NCBI RefSeq assembly: GCF_949987515.2
Contig: NC_082703.1
Coordinates: 6,930,680 to 6,994,679 of the forward strand
Direction: 5' to 3'
DNA length: 64,000 nt
Source of the DNA: Delphinus delphis
Taxonomy: Eukaryota > Chordata > Mammalia > Artiodactyla > Delphinidae
The translations under genes were made by a program, and so were the position numbers. Positions 32,611 to 42,999 of the stretch are shown in pieces. A model generated the notes under the pieces. It saw nothing but the letters and a program-made list of their open reading frames with translations. It was not told the origin of the DNA and did not search any database. Every line of letters begins with the position of its first letter. Position 1 is the first letter of the stretch.

Positions 32611-32818
32611 CACATCTTCTTTATCCATTTACCTGTCGATGGACATTCAGGTTGCTTCCATGTCTTGGCTGCTGTAAATAGTCCTGCTGTGAACATAGGG
32701 TGCATGTATCTTTCAAATTATAGTTTTGTCCAGATATATGCCCAGGAGTGGGATTGCTGGATCACATGGCAACTCTATTGTTAGTTTTTTGAGGAACCTC
32801 ATAGCGGCCACACCAATT
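32053..32818 (-). mobile_element. LINE-1 3' end, minus strand, with target-site duplication
   Basis: Reverse-complement cetartiodactyl L1: 3' UTR (ggttttttacagaatattg, gtgctatacagtaggtcc, ttgtttatccatcc) then ORF2 C-terminal region (tttatggctgagtaatgttc, gaacatagggtgcatgtatc, ggattgctggatcacatgg). Flanked by TTCAGGGCC at 32044-32052 and 32819-32827. 5'-truncated, about 770 bp, and carries two microsatellites. Confidence 0.9.
32541..32608. repeat. (CTAT)n and (AC)n microsatellites
   Basis: About five CTAT units at 32541-32562, then an uninterrupted AC run of about 20 units at 32569-32608, inside the L1. Likely length-variable. Confidence 0.95.
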
Positions 32819-32829
32819 TTCAGGGCCTT

Positions 32830-34264
32830 TCAACACTGCTCTGTAAAACAGTGCTTCTCAATTCCCACGTTTATTCATGGTAAAGGACACGTTTTTCCTT
32901 TTCTTTTTTAAACTTCTAATCCTTGGATACATAGACCTCTTGTTTATGACTAGCATGGATCTCCCATCACAACTAACTCATCACCCAGGTTTGAGGACAT
33001 CTCCTTGGTCTACGCTGTGCTCAGCAAGACATATCCACTGGTCACATGCCTTACATCGTGTCAACGTCCAATCCCCATAAGGTTTCATAAACTCTAGCTT
33101 TCAGTTTTGTACTTACTGAGGCCAGATAACAAAACAGTTTATGGACCAGTATCAATCCCTACACCACTCATTGAGCTGCGCTGCTGAAGAAGACTGTTCT
33201 ATCTGGCCTCTGAGGTTGGGAGAGAATTAGGAGCAATGCACGAAAGCAAAGGAGACCTACTTTATCCCAAAAGGACAAAAGATTTCCCAACAGTTGTAGC
33301 AGATCCAAATCTCAATCTGGAAATTTCGATGTGCAAGACATTGATTTTTTAAAACTTTTCTATAAAAAAACTGAGTTCTACTACGATACCGCATTGCTAG
33401 AGAAATTTCATCTCAGTCCATTTAAAGCCTTGCATACCCACTTTCCCGTGGGCAGTGTCTAAATTGCGGTGAGCTTACAGAGAGCAGAGGCTAGAGGGGT
33501 GCTGGAGGGGGCTTTGCCGGGATCGTCTGTCCGTGTTGGCATCTCCTGAGATGTCCTCATCCCCATCTGGCCTTTGGTCTTCGGTCTGAGCTGCTCTCTA
33601 CCATGTCTTCCTCGTTTCCACCATGAGGCATCATCATGTTTCCTGGTTCTCTGCACCATATTCCTGTCACTGTGGCTGGATGGAGAACATCCCACCACTT
33701 TCTGGACTGGGAGGTTCACTTTGTGAGGTTATCTGCCTGCGCCTATCACCTCCACATTTCCCCCTCTATTGGCGGGAGTTGGTGACATTTTAGGGGTCTT
33801 GCTGGGCCCTTTGGCTCTATCATAGGGATGGAGTGAGCTGGGGTGGGGATGGGAACAGATGACTTTCTGCTCTCACTCTGTTCTGGAAGGTCTCTCATCA
33901 CTCCCCAGGATTAGCCCAGGTGGGATTTCCCACTCAGGACTCTCCTAGCATCTACATTTTCTTTTGGACTCATGGTTTCCTCTGTTTAAGAAAATGTAGG
34001 TACGTATGCATTTTTGATGGGGTAACTTGGCTTGGACTAATCTCACATTCTTTCAAATCTTTGTCTCATAGCTTAGACATTGGCTTTTGAAACTTTAAAG
34101 GTATAATTTGACGCTTCTGTTCTGTCATCCCTTCCCTGAGGCCTAGGGTGTACAAAAGCCTTGGCTGCTCTCTACATGGGGGGATAGGTCCCCGGGGTGA
34201 TGGGAATTCCTGGGAATGTAAATCACATCAGATAATACATCCAAAAGTCATGACACACCGTAGT
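32830..34264. other. Single-copy sequence, no gene seen
   Basis: No repeat, exon or RNA gene recognised over ~1.4 kb. Short frames (up to 86 codons, minus, 33459-33719) have no domain. Confidence 0.35.
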
Positions 34265-34280
34265 CAAAAGTTAGGAACAG

Positions 34281-34488
34281 GGGTTTCCCTGGTGGCGCAG
34301 TGGTTGAGAGTCTGCCTGCCGATGCAGGGGGACACAGGTTCGTGCCCTGGTCCGGGAAGATCCCACATGCCGCGGAGAGGCTGGGCCCGTGAGCCATGGC
34401 CGCTGAGCCTGCGCGTCCGGAGCCTGCGCTCCGCAACGGGAGAGGCCACAACAGTGAGAGGCCCGCGTACCACCAAAAAAAAAAAAAA
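34281..34488 (+). mobile_element. CHR-type SINE, full length
   Basis: Sense copy starting gggtttccctggtggcgcag with a ~20-base poly(A). Flanked by AAAAGTTAGGAACAG (34266-34280) and AAAAGTTAAGAACAG (34489-34503), a 15-bp duplication with one mismatch. Confidence 0.95.
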
Positions 34489-34504
34489 AAAAGTTAAGAA
34501 CAGA

Positions 34505-35380
34505 CAGAGTGAGCTGCCTTGTTCAAGGAACAGGCTCTGAAGACTTCCGGGCAGTAGATGGACAGCTCTTGTTATGAGGATATTCAGGTACCAGGCGACA
34601 GGTTAGAGGTCCCATAATTCCATGACTCTGAGGTGCGTGAATCCAAGGGAAGAAACCACACGAGATTCCATCTATTGCACTTGGGATCATGAGAAACCAG
34701 AGCTGGTGTTTGACCTCCTCCTCCATGAGGCCATTTCTCCCATGCATCCAATTACCCATGTTTTGTTTGGCTTCAAAATAGGGACTCCCAGCATGGGTGG
34801 ATTTAGGGGGTGTCAGTTTAATTGTCCCATGGTACCAGATCTGTAACCGGTAGTCAGTGTTCGTTGGGGATGAAAATGGCATCCGCAGCTCCCTTTGTAG
34901 GAATGTCAGTGATGGCGACTCATCCTGACCGTACCCTCCATGTAACTCACGTGTCACTTACAAAGATCAACGGCAGAGCTGAGTAGCATCTCCTTGTATA
35001 CGTTCTGTAAACAGTGTATTTACCTCTCTTCCACCAGCACGTGGCACAGTTACTGCTTACAGTAACTGTACAGGATGGGGCTACATATTTGAGATGGGAT
35101 TTGTAGTAATGGAAATAATTTCTTTTGTGACTTGTAAGAAATTCCCTGGCTTGAATTGGTATCATGTATTTAAGACAGACACTGTTTTCTCTATTGGTTA
35201 CAAACCGACTTCCCTGTTGCAGTTTAGTTATTGGCTGGTTATATTTGAAGATTAAATTAGATTTGCTCCTTTCCTTTTCATCTTCTCTCTGTCCCGATGC
35301 AAAGAGGCAGGGGGTAACTGTGTTCCTTGTATATTCTATCTGCAGAATGTACTGGCAAGCAGGTATGTTCTTCTGCAAAG
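34505..35380. other. Single-copy sequence, no gene seen
   Basis: Overlapping open frames of 144 and 162 codons on the minus strand (34523-34957, 34947-35435) show no domain. They overlap plus-strand frames and a MER5 fragment, so I treat them as chance. Confidence 0.35.
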
Positions 35381-35384
35381 AAGC

Positions 35385-35785
35385 AACTAGGAAGCTTATG
35401 AAAAATACAGATTTCCAGACTCTATATATGGACACTTCGATTCACTAGCCCTTACCGTGGGCCCTAGTATGTGAATTTTTAAAACATTCCCCAGAGGGAT
35501 GCAGTGGGAGGCAGGGATTAGCAGATGTAAGCTTTTATATATAGAATGGATAAACAACAAGGTCCTACTCTGTAGCACAGAGAAATATTTTCAATATCCT
35601 CTGATAAACCATAATGGAAAAGAATATAAAAAAGGATTTATATATGTATAACTGAATCTCTTTGCTGTACAGCAGAAATTAACACCACATTGTAAATCAA
35701 CTATACTTCAATTAAAACAAATAAAACGTCCTGCAGATGATTGTAATATGGAACTAAGATAGGGGACCACTGCTCTGTGGGACAC
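35385..35785 (+). mobile_element. MER5-type DNA transposon split by an L1 tail
   Basis: Left part 35385-35500 (aggaagcttatgaaaaatacag ... gtgaatttttaaaacattccccag) and right part 35728-35785 (gcagatgattgtaatatgg ... ggggaccactgctctgtg) together follow MER5. The middle is an L1 3' end. Confidence 0.6.
35513..35727 (+). mobile_element. LINE-1 3'-UTR end inserted in MER5
   Basis: gggattagcagatgtaagc, agaatggataaacaacaagg, gataaaccataatggaaaag, aacaccacattgtaaatcaac, then an A-rich tail. This is the sense version of the 3' UTR seen on the minus strand at 32053. Very short 5'-truncated insertion. Confidence 0.85.
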
Positions 35786-35789
35786 AGAG

Positions 35790-36440
35790 GATTTTCACTG
35801 AAACCTTTATTCAGGAGTCTTTTCCTTTACCCAGAAGTGCTGTTTCCAGGATGGAAAATGCTGGCATATTTAAAGAATGTGAAATTTGTAAATTTTAGTA
35901 CCCTGACCAGATCCAGGTGAGGCTGTTCACCTTACCAGTGGGCCACTGTTACTCCCTGCTGACCTGAAGGTCAGCCCAGTACGTGGAGGGAAGCCCATTC
36001 ACCCACACTGGGAATCCCTGTGTAGATTTGGAGGGAGGTGAGAAGAGGTGAAATGGGGCCAGGCTCTGGGGAGAATGGGAGCTCTGGTCTGGTGTTTTAA
36101 ATCCAGAGACACCAGCATTCTCCTGACGAATTCTTCCTACGGATGGTATAACCTGACTACGCTTGTGACAATTTCAGGCTATCTAGATTTTAAATATATA
36201 AGAAATACGTTGAGGTGTTTCTCTTTTGAAACTTCCTCCCAGCCCAGGCAATGAAAACCCTTTGAAACGCTGTGGTAAAGCCCAGGTACGTTAAGATGTC
36301 CTAGGTGTCCCCAGAATTTTTCTGGTGGGAAGAGTTGCCTCCAGGCTGCAAGGGTCCCTCCCCGAGTTTGAGATGTTCAAGCTTTCAAATCCCTTGCTGG
36401 GTAGGGGCACCTACCCACTGACGTAAGTTGTTCATAAGCA
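35790..36440. other. Single-copy sequence, no gene seen
   Basis: No repeat or gene recognised. Confidence 0.35.
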
Positions 36441-36444
36441 TTCC

Positions 36445-36610
36445 ACGCACGCGTTGGCACGATCGTGGTGTGGTTGCGTGCGTGTGATCGACCTGGGGAG
36501 GCACAGCCGTGTGCAGGGAGGTGGCGCGGTGGGGCTCTGTGAATGGAGGGTACCGCCTGCAAGTGCCCATCGTGGCGACTGGGGCTCAGCGGTGCAGGCG
36601 GTAACCACAG
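36445..36610. promoter_or_regulatory. CpG-dense patch
   Basis: About 17 CpG dinucleotides in 160 bases (e.g. cacgcacgcg, cacgatcgtgg, gcgtgcgtgtgatcg, gtggcgcgg), far above the surrounding DNA, and not part of a recognised SINE. Possible small CpG island or promoter-like enhancer next to the block at 36760. Open frames crossing it lack domains. Confidence 0.35.
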
Positions 36611-36614
36611 ACAA

Positions 36615-36755
36615 CTGTTGGAGCCCCACCTCGTCCCCTGCGCCATTCTTGGCATGCCCAGTGGGCACCATCTGCAGACCCAGAACATGCCAAGGCAGTG
36701 TCGCTCCCTCTCTCTGCATCATGGAAACATTTCTTTGATCTTCCAATGTTGCTTT
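36615..36755. other. Single-copy spacer
   Basis: Nothing recognised between the CpG patch and the following block. Confidence 0.3.
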
Positions 36756-36759
36756 CAAG

Positions 36760-37060
36760 ATGATTAATCTCAGCGTGGCTGTGTGTTTAGGCCCTCCATA
36801 AAGGCAGGTGCATGTGTCGGTGCGTGGCTCCGTCAGGACTGCTAATGTAAGCGTCTGTTTTACAGCCCAAGTGACAGCTGTATTGTTCTGGCAGGGTTAC
36901 AGCTCTGACATGTGGAATCAATCTTTTTAACCTGTCAATTAATCAGTGGGCAGCTGTCAGCCCCGCTGAAAGGCCTGAAGGACGGTGCCCTTTCAGTGGA
37001 TTATACTGGGGGCATGGCAAAGTAAAATTGAACACTTCAAGCTTCAAGGAACTCTTGTTG
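36760..37060. promoter_or_regulatory. Candidate regulatory block with inverted TGACAGCTG pair
   Basis: TGACAGCTG at 36872-36880 and its exact reverse complement CAGCTGTCA at 36951-36959 flank tattgttctgg (SOX-like) and TGTCAATTAATCA at 36933-36945 (MEIS/HOX-like). Also gatgattaatctc and gctaatgtaag. The strongest motif arrangement in the window for a developmental enhancer; function is inferred. Confidence 0.42.
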
Positions 37061-37064
37061 CATT

Positions 37065-37480
37065 CAAAGCCAGGCTTCACTCTCAGTTAAAGGAAACAGG
37101 CTACGGCTCCAGCGTGGGCCCCTCCCAAGGAGGCTCTAGCGAGGCATATGCGTAAAGAGTGGCGAGCCCATTCGTTTGTACAGTTACCTTATCAGGTTCA
37201 AGGGCTCCTTAAAGGAGAGCTGCCAGATTCTGCTAGGTGAACCTCATCTATACCTGTGTCAGGTTTCAGCTGATTTGTTTCTAGCGTCCAGAGCAAGCAG
37301 CGGCTAGTGGGCACTCAGTCTTCAGGACGGTTTACAGAGTGTCCATAGGAAGAAGCTTGTCTGTTAAGCCAGCGTTGATTAAGCCCTTCTTATGGAGGGG
37401 GCGTTGCCCTGAGGGCGCAGAGGGAATTCGGGGCAGAATAAAACCAGCCTCCCTTCCCTCATCACCATATATATGAACTG
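37065..37480. other. Single-copy sequence, no gene seen
   Basis: No repeat or gene recognised. Confidence 0.35.
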
Positions 37481-37484
37481 GGGT

Positions 37485-37632
37485 GATGCAGGCAGAGCTG
37501 CATCAGAGGATAACTCATAATTACATTCTCTGCGGACAATTAATTACTACTTATTAAACACTTGAATAAACATACGTTAGCATATACCAACAGACAATGA
37601 GGCGTCGCTGAAGTTCTAAGGTTAGTACAGGA
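37485..37632. promoter_or_regulatory. Candidate regulatory block, ATTA-rich
   Basis: actcataattacattc, gacaattaattactac, ttattaaacac and gttagcatatacc in non-repetitive DNA. Possible conserved enhancer. Untested. Confidence 0.33.
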
Positions 37633-37639
37633 GAACGTG

Positions 37640-38165
37640 CTGACAACCAGAACTGCTGGTGGAAATTTCTCAAAGAAAGGGTGATAAACCACTTTTCGGG
37701 CCTACACTGTTTTTTTATTTTTTCCTGCCGTTTTTGCTTGCCATTCCGTAAATAACTAACTTTCTCTATTCCCCCATGCCTTTCTTCCTACTACGAATAT
37801 TTATTTCGCACCTGATTTTTGCAAAGCCTGGTGCAAGATACTGTGAGGAATATAAAAAGGATGCAGAGAAAGTTGGCTTTCACAGAATGACCTCAAAGTT
37901 CCAGTCGCTCTCAGTCCTGGGGAGAGGAAGGCCTCTGTTTTTGCTCACCCCAACGAGTTTAGGCATCAGCAAGGCTGTGAGTTCTTCAATTTCTTGTTGG
38001 TCCAGGACCAGCTGTCTGGCCATGTACATATTTTCCCTCATGGAACCTGAAGTGAGAACTGGGTTCTTTTGCCTATATGACAGGAGAGTACTTGGTTCTA
38101 TAAGCCCATCAGATGGACTCTGCTATCATGTCTCCATCAAATAGTACATATTACTTCTGTCTAAC
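37640..38165. other. Mostly single-copy; possible old L2 piece
   Basis: aatatttatttcgcacctgatttt ... gcctggtgcaagatactgtgagg (37796-37850) loosely resembles a reverse-complement L2 3' end. A 122-codon plus-strand frame at 37776-38144 overlaps it and shows no domain. Confidence 0.35.
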
Positions 38166-38169
38166 CCAG

Positions 38170-38400
38170 TGTGCTTTTGAGCCAGACAGGTCTGGGTTGA
38201 GTCCGAGCTCTGCACTTACCAGTTGTGTTAACTTGGGCCAATTTCTTTGTCCATCTGAACCTTGGATTTTTCATCTCTGAACTGTTGGTAAGGAGATTCA
38301 GCTTTAAAGTGTTGCTGGGGAAATTGCCTGAGATGGTACATGCAAAATACTAGTAGACTGTTGACATAATAGACCCTCCATGAATGATGGATTCCATAGC
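38170..38400 (+). repeat. MIR SINE, near full length
   Basis: gagccagacaggtctgggttgag, ctctgcacttaccagttgtg, tttctttgtccatctgaacc, ttttcatctctgaactg and ccatgaatgatgg cover the MIR tRNA-related, core and 3' parts. Confidence 0.82.
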
Positions 38401-38594
38401 TTTTATACCTATTTGAAGGGAGAAAAATGGCCGGCTTTGTCAGTCCCTCCTCATTGCCTCCCTTGGTGATTGCCTCCTAGCAGGTGCTCAGAAATGCTTT
38501 AAAATTGTATAATTGCATGGCCAGTGACTCTGCAATCTCTATTTGGTGTTTTCACAACCTCACTCAAAGAACGGGCCCTTTTGCTCCACACTCT

Positions 38595-39297
38595 GGTTCC
38601 TTAAAAAGCTAAAAATAGAGTTACCATATGATGCAGCAATCCCACTCCTGGGCATGTATCTGAAGAAAATTCTAATTCAAAAAGATACATGCATGCCTAC
38701 GTTCATAGCAGCACTACTTACAGTAGCCAAGACATGGAAGCAACCTAAATGTCCATCAACAGATGAATGGATAAAGAAGATGTGGCACATATATACAATG
38801 GAATATTACTCAGCCATAAAAACAAACGAAATTGAGTTATTTGCAGTGAGGTGGATGGACTTAGAGTCTGTCATACAGAGTGAAGTAAGTCAGAAAGAGA
38901 AAAACAAAACCATATGCTAACACATATATATGGAATCTAGAAAAAAAATTTGGTTCTGAAGAACCTAGGGGCAGGACAGGAATAAAGACGCAGACGTAAA
39001 GAATGGACTTGAGGACACGGGGAGGGGGAAGGGTAAGCTGGGATGAAGTGAGAGAGTGGCATAGACTTATATATACTACCAAGTGTAAAATAGATAGCTA
39101 GTGGGAAGCAGCTGCACAGCACAGGGAGATCAGCTGGGTGCTTTGTGACCACCTAGAGGGGTGGGATAGGGAGGGTGGGAGGGAGGGAAGAGATATGGAG
39201 ACATATGTATATGTATAACTGACTCCCTTTGTTATCAAGCAGAAACTAACACAGCATTGTAAAGCAATTATACTCCAATAAAGATGTTAAAAAAAAA
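38595..39297 (+). mobile_element. LINE-1 3' end, copy 1 of a tandem pair
   Basis: Sense L1 from the ORF2 C-terminus (ggttccttaaaaagc, atccactcc-type block, atggaatattactcagcc) through a cetartiodactyl 3' UTR (gactccctttgttatcaagc, gtaaagcaattatactcc, aataaagatgtt) to poly(A) at 39289-39297. The readable ORF2 C-terminus covers 38585-38920 in one frame. Confidence 0.92.
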
Positions 39298-39724
39298 GAT
39301 GAATGGATAAAAAGATGTGGTACAAATATACAATGGAATATTACTCAGCCATAAAAATGAATGAAATAATGCCATTTGCAGCAACATGGATGGACCTAGA
39401 GATGATCATACTAAGTGAAGTTAGCCAGACAGAGAAAGACAAATATCATATGATATCGCTTATCTGAGGAGTCTAAAAAATAGTTACAAATGAACTTATT
39501 TACCAAATAGACCCACAGACATAGAAAACAAACTTATGGTTACCAAAGGGGGAAGGGGTGGGGGAGGGATAAACTAGGAGTTTGAGATTAACATATACAC
39601 ACTGTTATATATAAAATTGATTTACTAACCAGGACCTACTGTATAGCACAGGACACTATACTCAACATACTCAATATACTCAATATTGTGTAATAACCTA
39701 TAAGGGAAAATAATCTGAAAAAGA

Positions 39725-39755
<31 letters not shown>

Positions 39756-39877
39756 TACACACACACACATACATAAAACTGAGTCACTTCGCTATACACC
39801 TGAAACTAACACAACATTGTAAATCAACTGTACTTCAATACAAAATAATTAAAATGAAAAAAATTTTAAAAGCACAC
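39298..39877 (+). mobile_element. LINE-1 3' end, copy 2, inserted in the tail of copy 1
   Basis: Begins gatgaatggataaaaagatg, repeating the ORF2 end (atggaatattactcagcc, ccatttgcagcaacatggatgg) and a different 3' UTR (ggacctactgtatagcac). GTTAAAAAAAAA at 39286-39297 recurs at 39878-39889, consistent with a 12-bp duplication of copy 1's tail, though A-rich repeats are weak evidence. Confidence 0.85.
39725..39775. repeat. (TA)n/(CA)n microsatellite
   Basis: Alternating TA run followed by CA and TACA units within the 3' UTR of L1 copy 2. Confidence 0.93.
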
Positions 39878-39894
39878 GTTAAAAAAAAATTACG

Positions 39895-40625
39895 AGCCCC
39901 CAACTGCAGGCCCTGTCCGGGCTGTAAGCCAGGGTGCTGTGAATCGACTTAAATCTTCTGCTGGGGCCATTGTAGATTCCTCTAGTGGGGGTGAAGAGCA
40001 AAGCAGCCCCGAGATTGCTCAGGCCAGCTTGGGACAATTTGAGAAGTGAGTTTAGATTCCGGTAAATACCACTCCCCAAGCACAATCAACTCAGTCTTTC
40101 TTCCCTCTGCCACATGGTGTTCAGCATCTGCTCAGAGCAAACACACCCACGCCTGTTGAGGCTGGCATCTGCAAGTTGTATTTTTGGTAGGATGTGTGTC
40201 TGCACAGTCCAGGGGGAGAGGAGCTGGACAAACCTTGTGCCTCACAGGGAAGCTTGTTTGCCATCCTGACTTGTAAGGATGGAGACCACTTCCAGAGGAG
40301 CCTATCAGGACATCTCTTTGACAGAAGGATCACTCAGGAGTACGATGGAGTTTCTCACCACAAGGGCAAACAGTCCATGGTGCTTCTGTTTCCTCCTCTT
40401 GCAGAGTGGGGTGCAAGGGAGAACTCCCTCTGGTTCAGAATAGTTGATTCATGTCCCTGGGTGTGTTGTTGGATCCAACCCCTGGGGGCCAGATTTTTGC
40501 CCTTCTCAGCGATACTGTGGAGTTTATGTAGTAAACGAGACCCCCTGGTTGTGGCTAGGTACCCATGAATATGATGTGAATGAATGAGGGCTGTTATCAG
40601 AAGCATGGTTACAATAGGTATGTTA
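39895..40625. other. Single-copy sequence, no gene seen
   Basis: A 124-codon plus frame at 40194-40568 overlaps minus-strand frames of similar size and has no domain. No repeat recognised. Confidence 0.35.
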
Positions 40626-40629
40626 GCAG

Positions 40630-40810
40630 AGGACTTGGGTTTAAGTCTTAACCACCATTGATTAGCTCATGATCTTGAATAGACATTAAGGCTTCTTCTC
40701 AGTCTCCATATACTCATTTGTAAACACAGACTTATTTTACAGAGTTGACATGGGGGTCAAATGAGATAGTATATGAAAGCTCTTTGCAAATCTTGAACTG
40801 CTAAGATCGT
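40630..40810 (+). repeat. MIR SINE
   Basis: gaggacttgggtttaagtc, tgatcttgaatagaca, cagtctccatatactcatttg, tcaaatgagatagtatatg and gctctttgcaaatcttg match sense MIR. Confidence 0.7.
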
Positions 40811-40814
40811 TAGT

Positions 40815-41280
40815 AAAATGAATAGTGCTTTATGGTGCCAGGTAGCTCTGCTGCCATGAACTTGGATAGGGGAAGGCAGAGCAAAGGATTTGATATTTGG
40901 ACCAAGGTTGTGGAAAGCCATTCATTGGCTAGGTGACAAGGGATATAACGAGAGTAAAATTCTCAGCAACATCATGTCTTTTGCTCAAAAAATTTTGGAA
41001 ATGAAAAATGAATAAGAAAACGTTGAAGAAGTGTTTGTTTGGAGGTAAAGAGGAGACAGGAGAAGAGATGGAATAGAGAATGAGAGAGATCTGCTGAGGT
41101 TTTACTGAGGCAGCTTGCAGAACAATTGCCTTGGTGGATGGGTCCGTGGTCTCTGCTTTCCTAACTTTGGTGTAATATACCTTCACACTGTTTTACCCTT
41201 TCGCCTGAACTCCATTCTTAAAATTTGAATTAGACCATATGAAAGAATTGTTACTTCCACAATCCATTACACAAATAGTG
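40815..41280. other. Single-copy sequence, no gene seen
   Basis: Nothing recognised. Confidence 0.35.
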
Positions 41281-41284
41281 AGGA

Positions 41285-41485
41285 TGTAGCAAGTAATCTT
41301 GAGTTCTCAGCAAATGCCAGGTATGGGGTTAAGGGCTAGATTTTACGAAAGTGAATACAGTGGAATTGAATTGCACCTTCATAGTCCAGTGGGTGAGACA
41401 GCCAGGCGCACATGTTATTTTAATGTAGTATAATGTGTGTACAAGAGAGATGTTGGCAGAAAACGTAGTGCAGGAGTGCAGGGTA
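41285..41485 (-). repeat. L2 fragment
   Basis: gttctcagcaaatgccagg, taagggctag, ttcatagtccagtgggtgagac and the following tgttattttaatgtagtataatg resemble the reverse-complement L2 3' region. Divergent. Confidence 0.5.
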
Positions 41486-41489
41486 TTGA

Positions 41490-42228
41490 CCTGGAAGTAG
41501 ACAGGAGGGGGTGGCTGAGAAGGGTTGTGAATAAAAGAGAGGAAATTCATCAGTTGAGCAATTACTTTCCAGGAAAATGGTTGAAAATATCTGAAGGAAA
41601 CATGATTTGATAAATGTGGACACTTTAAAGACCTTCCTATAAAAAAGAAACAGGAAGAATTATGATCCACTTTAGACATAGTGCAGGGCACATTTATGGT
41701 TTCCAAACCTTGAGTTTTCCATCCTCCCTCTTGAGTGAGCCTTTCAAGGCAGGGTTTCTTTGTGCTTGTGACTCCACTGAAGCTGTCTGGGAAGGCTGAG
41801 CTTGAATGAAAAGAGATGATGGAAGGGGAAACAGGGAAACTAGAATGGAAAGAGCAAAAGCCTGTGCGGATGAGTACATCTCCCACTTCTAAAAGCACAC
41901 ACTCAGAACAACACCCTCAAAATGCAGCCTCTCTGGCAAGAGGCATTTAGATTTCAATTAAGTCTTCCAGGTCAAAAAGGATAAAGCAAAACCATGAGCA
42001 AAACACTGGACATCCAAAACGAAGTGTATTTTCTGAGAATTGATGTCTTTCTAGCCCACAGCAGGTCATTTCATGCCAAACGAGACTCTGTTTCCCACAA
42101 TAGATGAAGAAAGGGATCTGAAGTTTGTGATGAAGAATAATATGCCTGCACCCAAGGACAAGTCCGCAGGCCCACGTTGCTGTGCCAATTGTAGAAAAAC
42201 TGAGCGGTATTTCCCACCCAATCTTCCT
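41490..42228. other. Single-copy sequence, no gene seen
   Basis: Part of a 189-codon minus-strand frame (41329-41898), which also runs through the L2 fragment and has no domain, so it is treated as chance. No repeat assigned. Confidence 0.35.
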
Positions 42229-42244
42229 CCATCCCCTGCTTTTT

Positions 42245-42456
42245 TTTTTTTTTTTTTTTTTTGCGGTACGCGGGCCTCTCACTGTTGTGGCCTCTCTCGT
42301 TGCGGAGCACAGGCTTCGGACGCGCAGGCTCAGCGGCCATGGCTCACGGGCCCAGCCGCTCCGCGGCATGTGGGATCCTCCTGGACCGGAGCAAGAACCC
42401 GTGTCCCCTGCATCGGCAGGCGGACTCTCAACCACTGCGCCACCAGGGAAGCCCCC
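42245..42456 (-). mobile_element. CHR-type SINE, full length
   Basis: Minus-strand copy; T-run at 42240-42262 is the poly(A). Perfect 15-bp duplication CATCCCCTGCTTTTT at 42230-42244 and 42461-42475. Confidence 0.95.
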
Positions 42457-42544
42457 ACCGCATCCCCTGCTTTTTAAAAGTGTGGTCAAATAACACTGGG
42501 CCAGTAGGCTCCCCGGACTAAAACGGTCATGGGAAGTCAAGCGG

Positions 42545-42630
42545 ACCAAGGTCCTTTTTCTCCCTTGCTGCTCCCCTCCCTTCCTTCCTTTTTCTTTCTT
42601 TTTCTCTTTCTATATCTCTTTTTTAAACCA
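42545..42630. repeat. Polypyrimidine tract
   Basis: Almost only C and T: tttctcccttgctgctcccc, then ttccttcc and tttctttcttt units. Low complexity; could form triplex DNA. Confidence 0.7.
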
Positions 42631-42649
42631 CTCATACAGTAATAACTAT

Positions 42650-42815
42650 GCTCCTACTTTCACTGTGAAACCAAATTTGGTGGTGAAAGAGATTAATGAG
42701 AGTGGCGGCATAGGGCCTCCTGTTTGAAGAGCTTTCTCTTCTGTAAATATTGTTTTATACCACAATCGCCTTGGTGCTCCATCTTTAAACTGCTGATTTG
42801 ACAAACGGGCTCCCC
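42650..42815. promoter_or_regulatory. Candidate regulatory block
   Basis: accaaatttggtggtgaaag, gagattaatgagag, ctgtaaatattg, taccacaatcgcc and ctgatttgacaaacggg in non-repetitive DNA beside the SINE. Enhancer-like by motif content only. Confidence 0.28.
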
Positions 42816-42819
42816 TCTC

Positions 42820-42995
42820 TTTGCCTTTTTTCTTTTTCCCCTTTCCTTTAGAGTTTTTATTTGTTTCCCTTTGTTTTTATTTCAGTTTTCTTCTTTATTG
42901 TATTATATTTTGTTTTATTTTTCTTCTTTTTATAACCTCAGGTACCTAGGGTTGAATTAATTTTGTTTCTTATTGTGCCATTCAACATTCTGATT
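42820..42995. repeat. T-rich low-complexity sequence
   Basis: Long stretches of T with C and G interruptions (tttatttgtttccc, ttttgttttatttttc). No gene. Confidence 0.6.
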
Positions 42996-42999
42996 TTAT

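Noticed and set aside
41329..41898. Open frame of 189 codons, minus strand
   Set aside because: Runs through an L2-like fragment and shows no domain.
41947..42549. Open frame of 200 codons, minus strand
   Set aside because: Its body is the GC-rich SINE at 42245-42456. Similar frames appear in every full-length SINE copy here.
42545..42630. Splice polypyrimidine tract or triplex control element
   Set aside because: No plausible exon follows it, and T/C-rich low complexity is common beside repeats.
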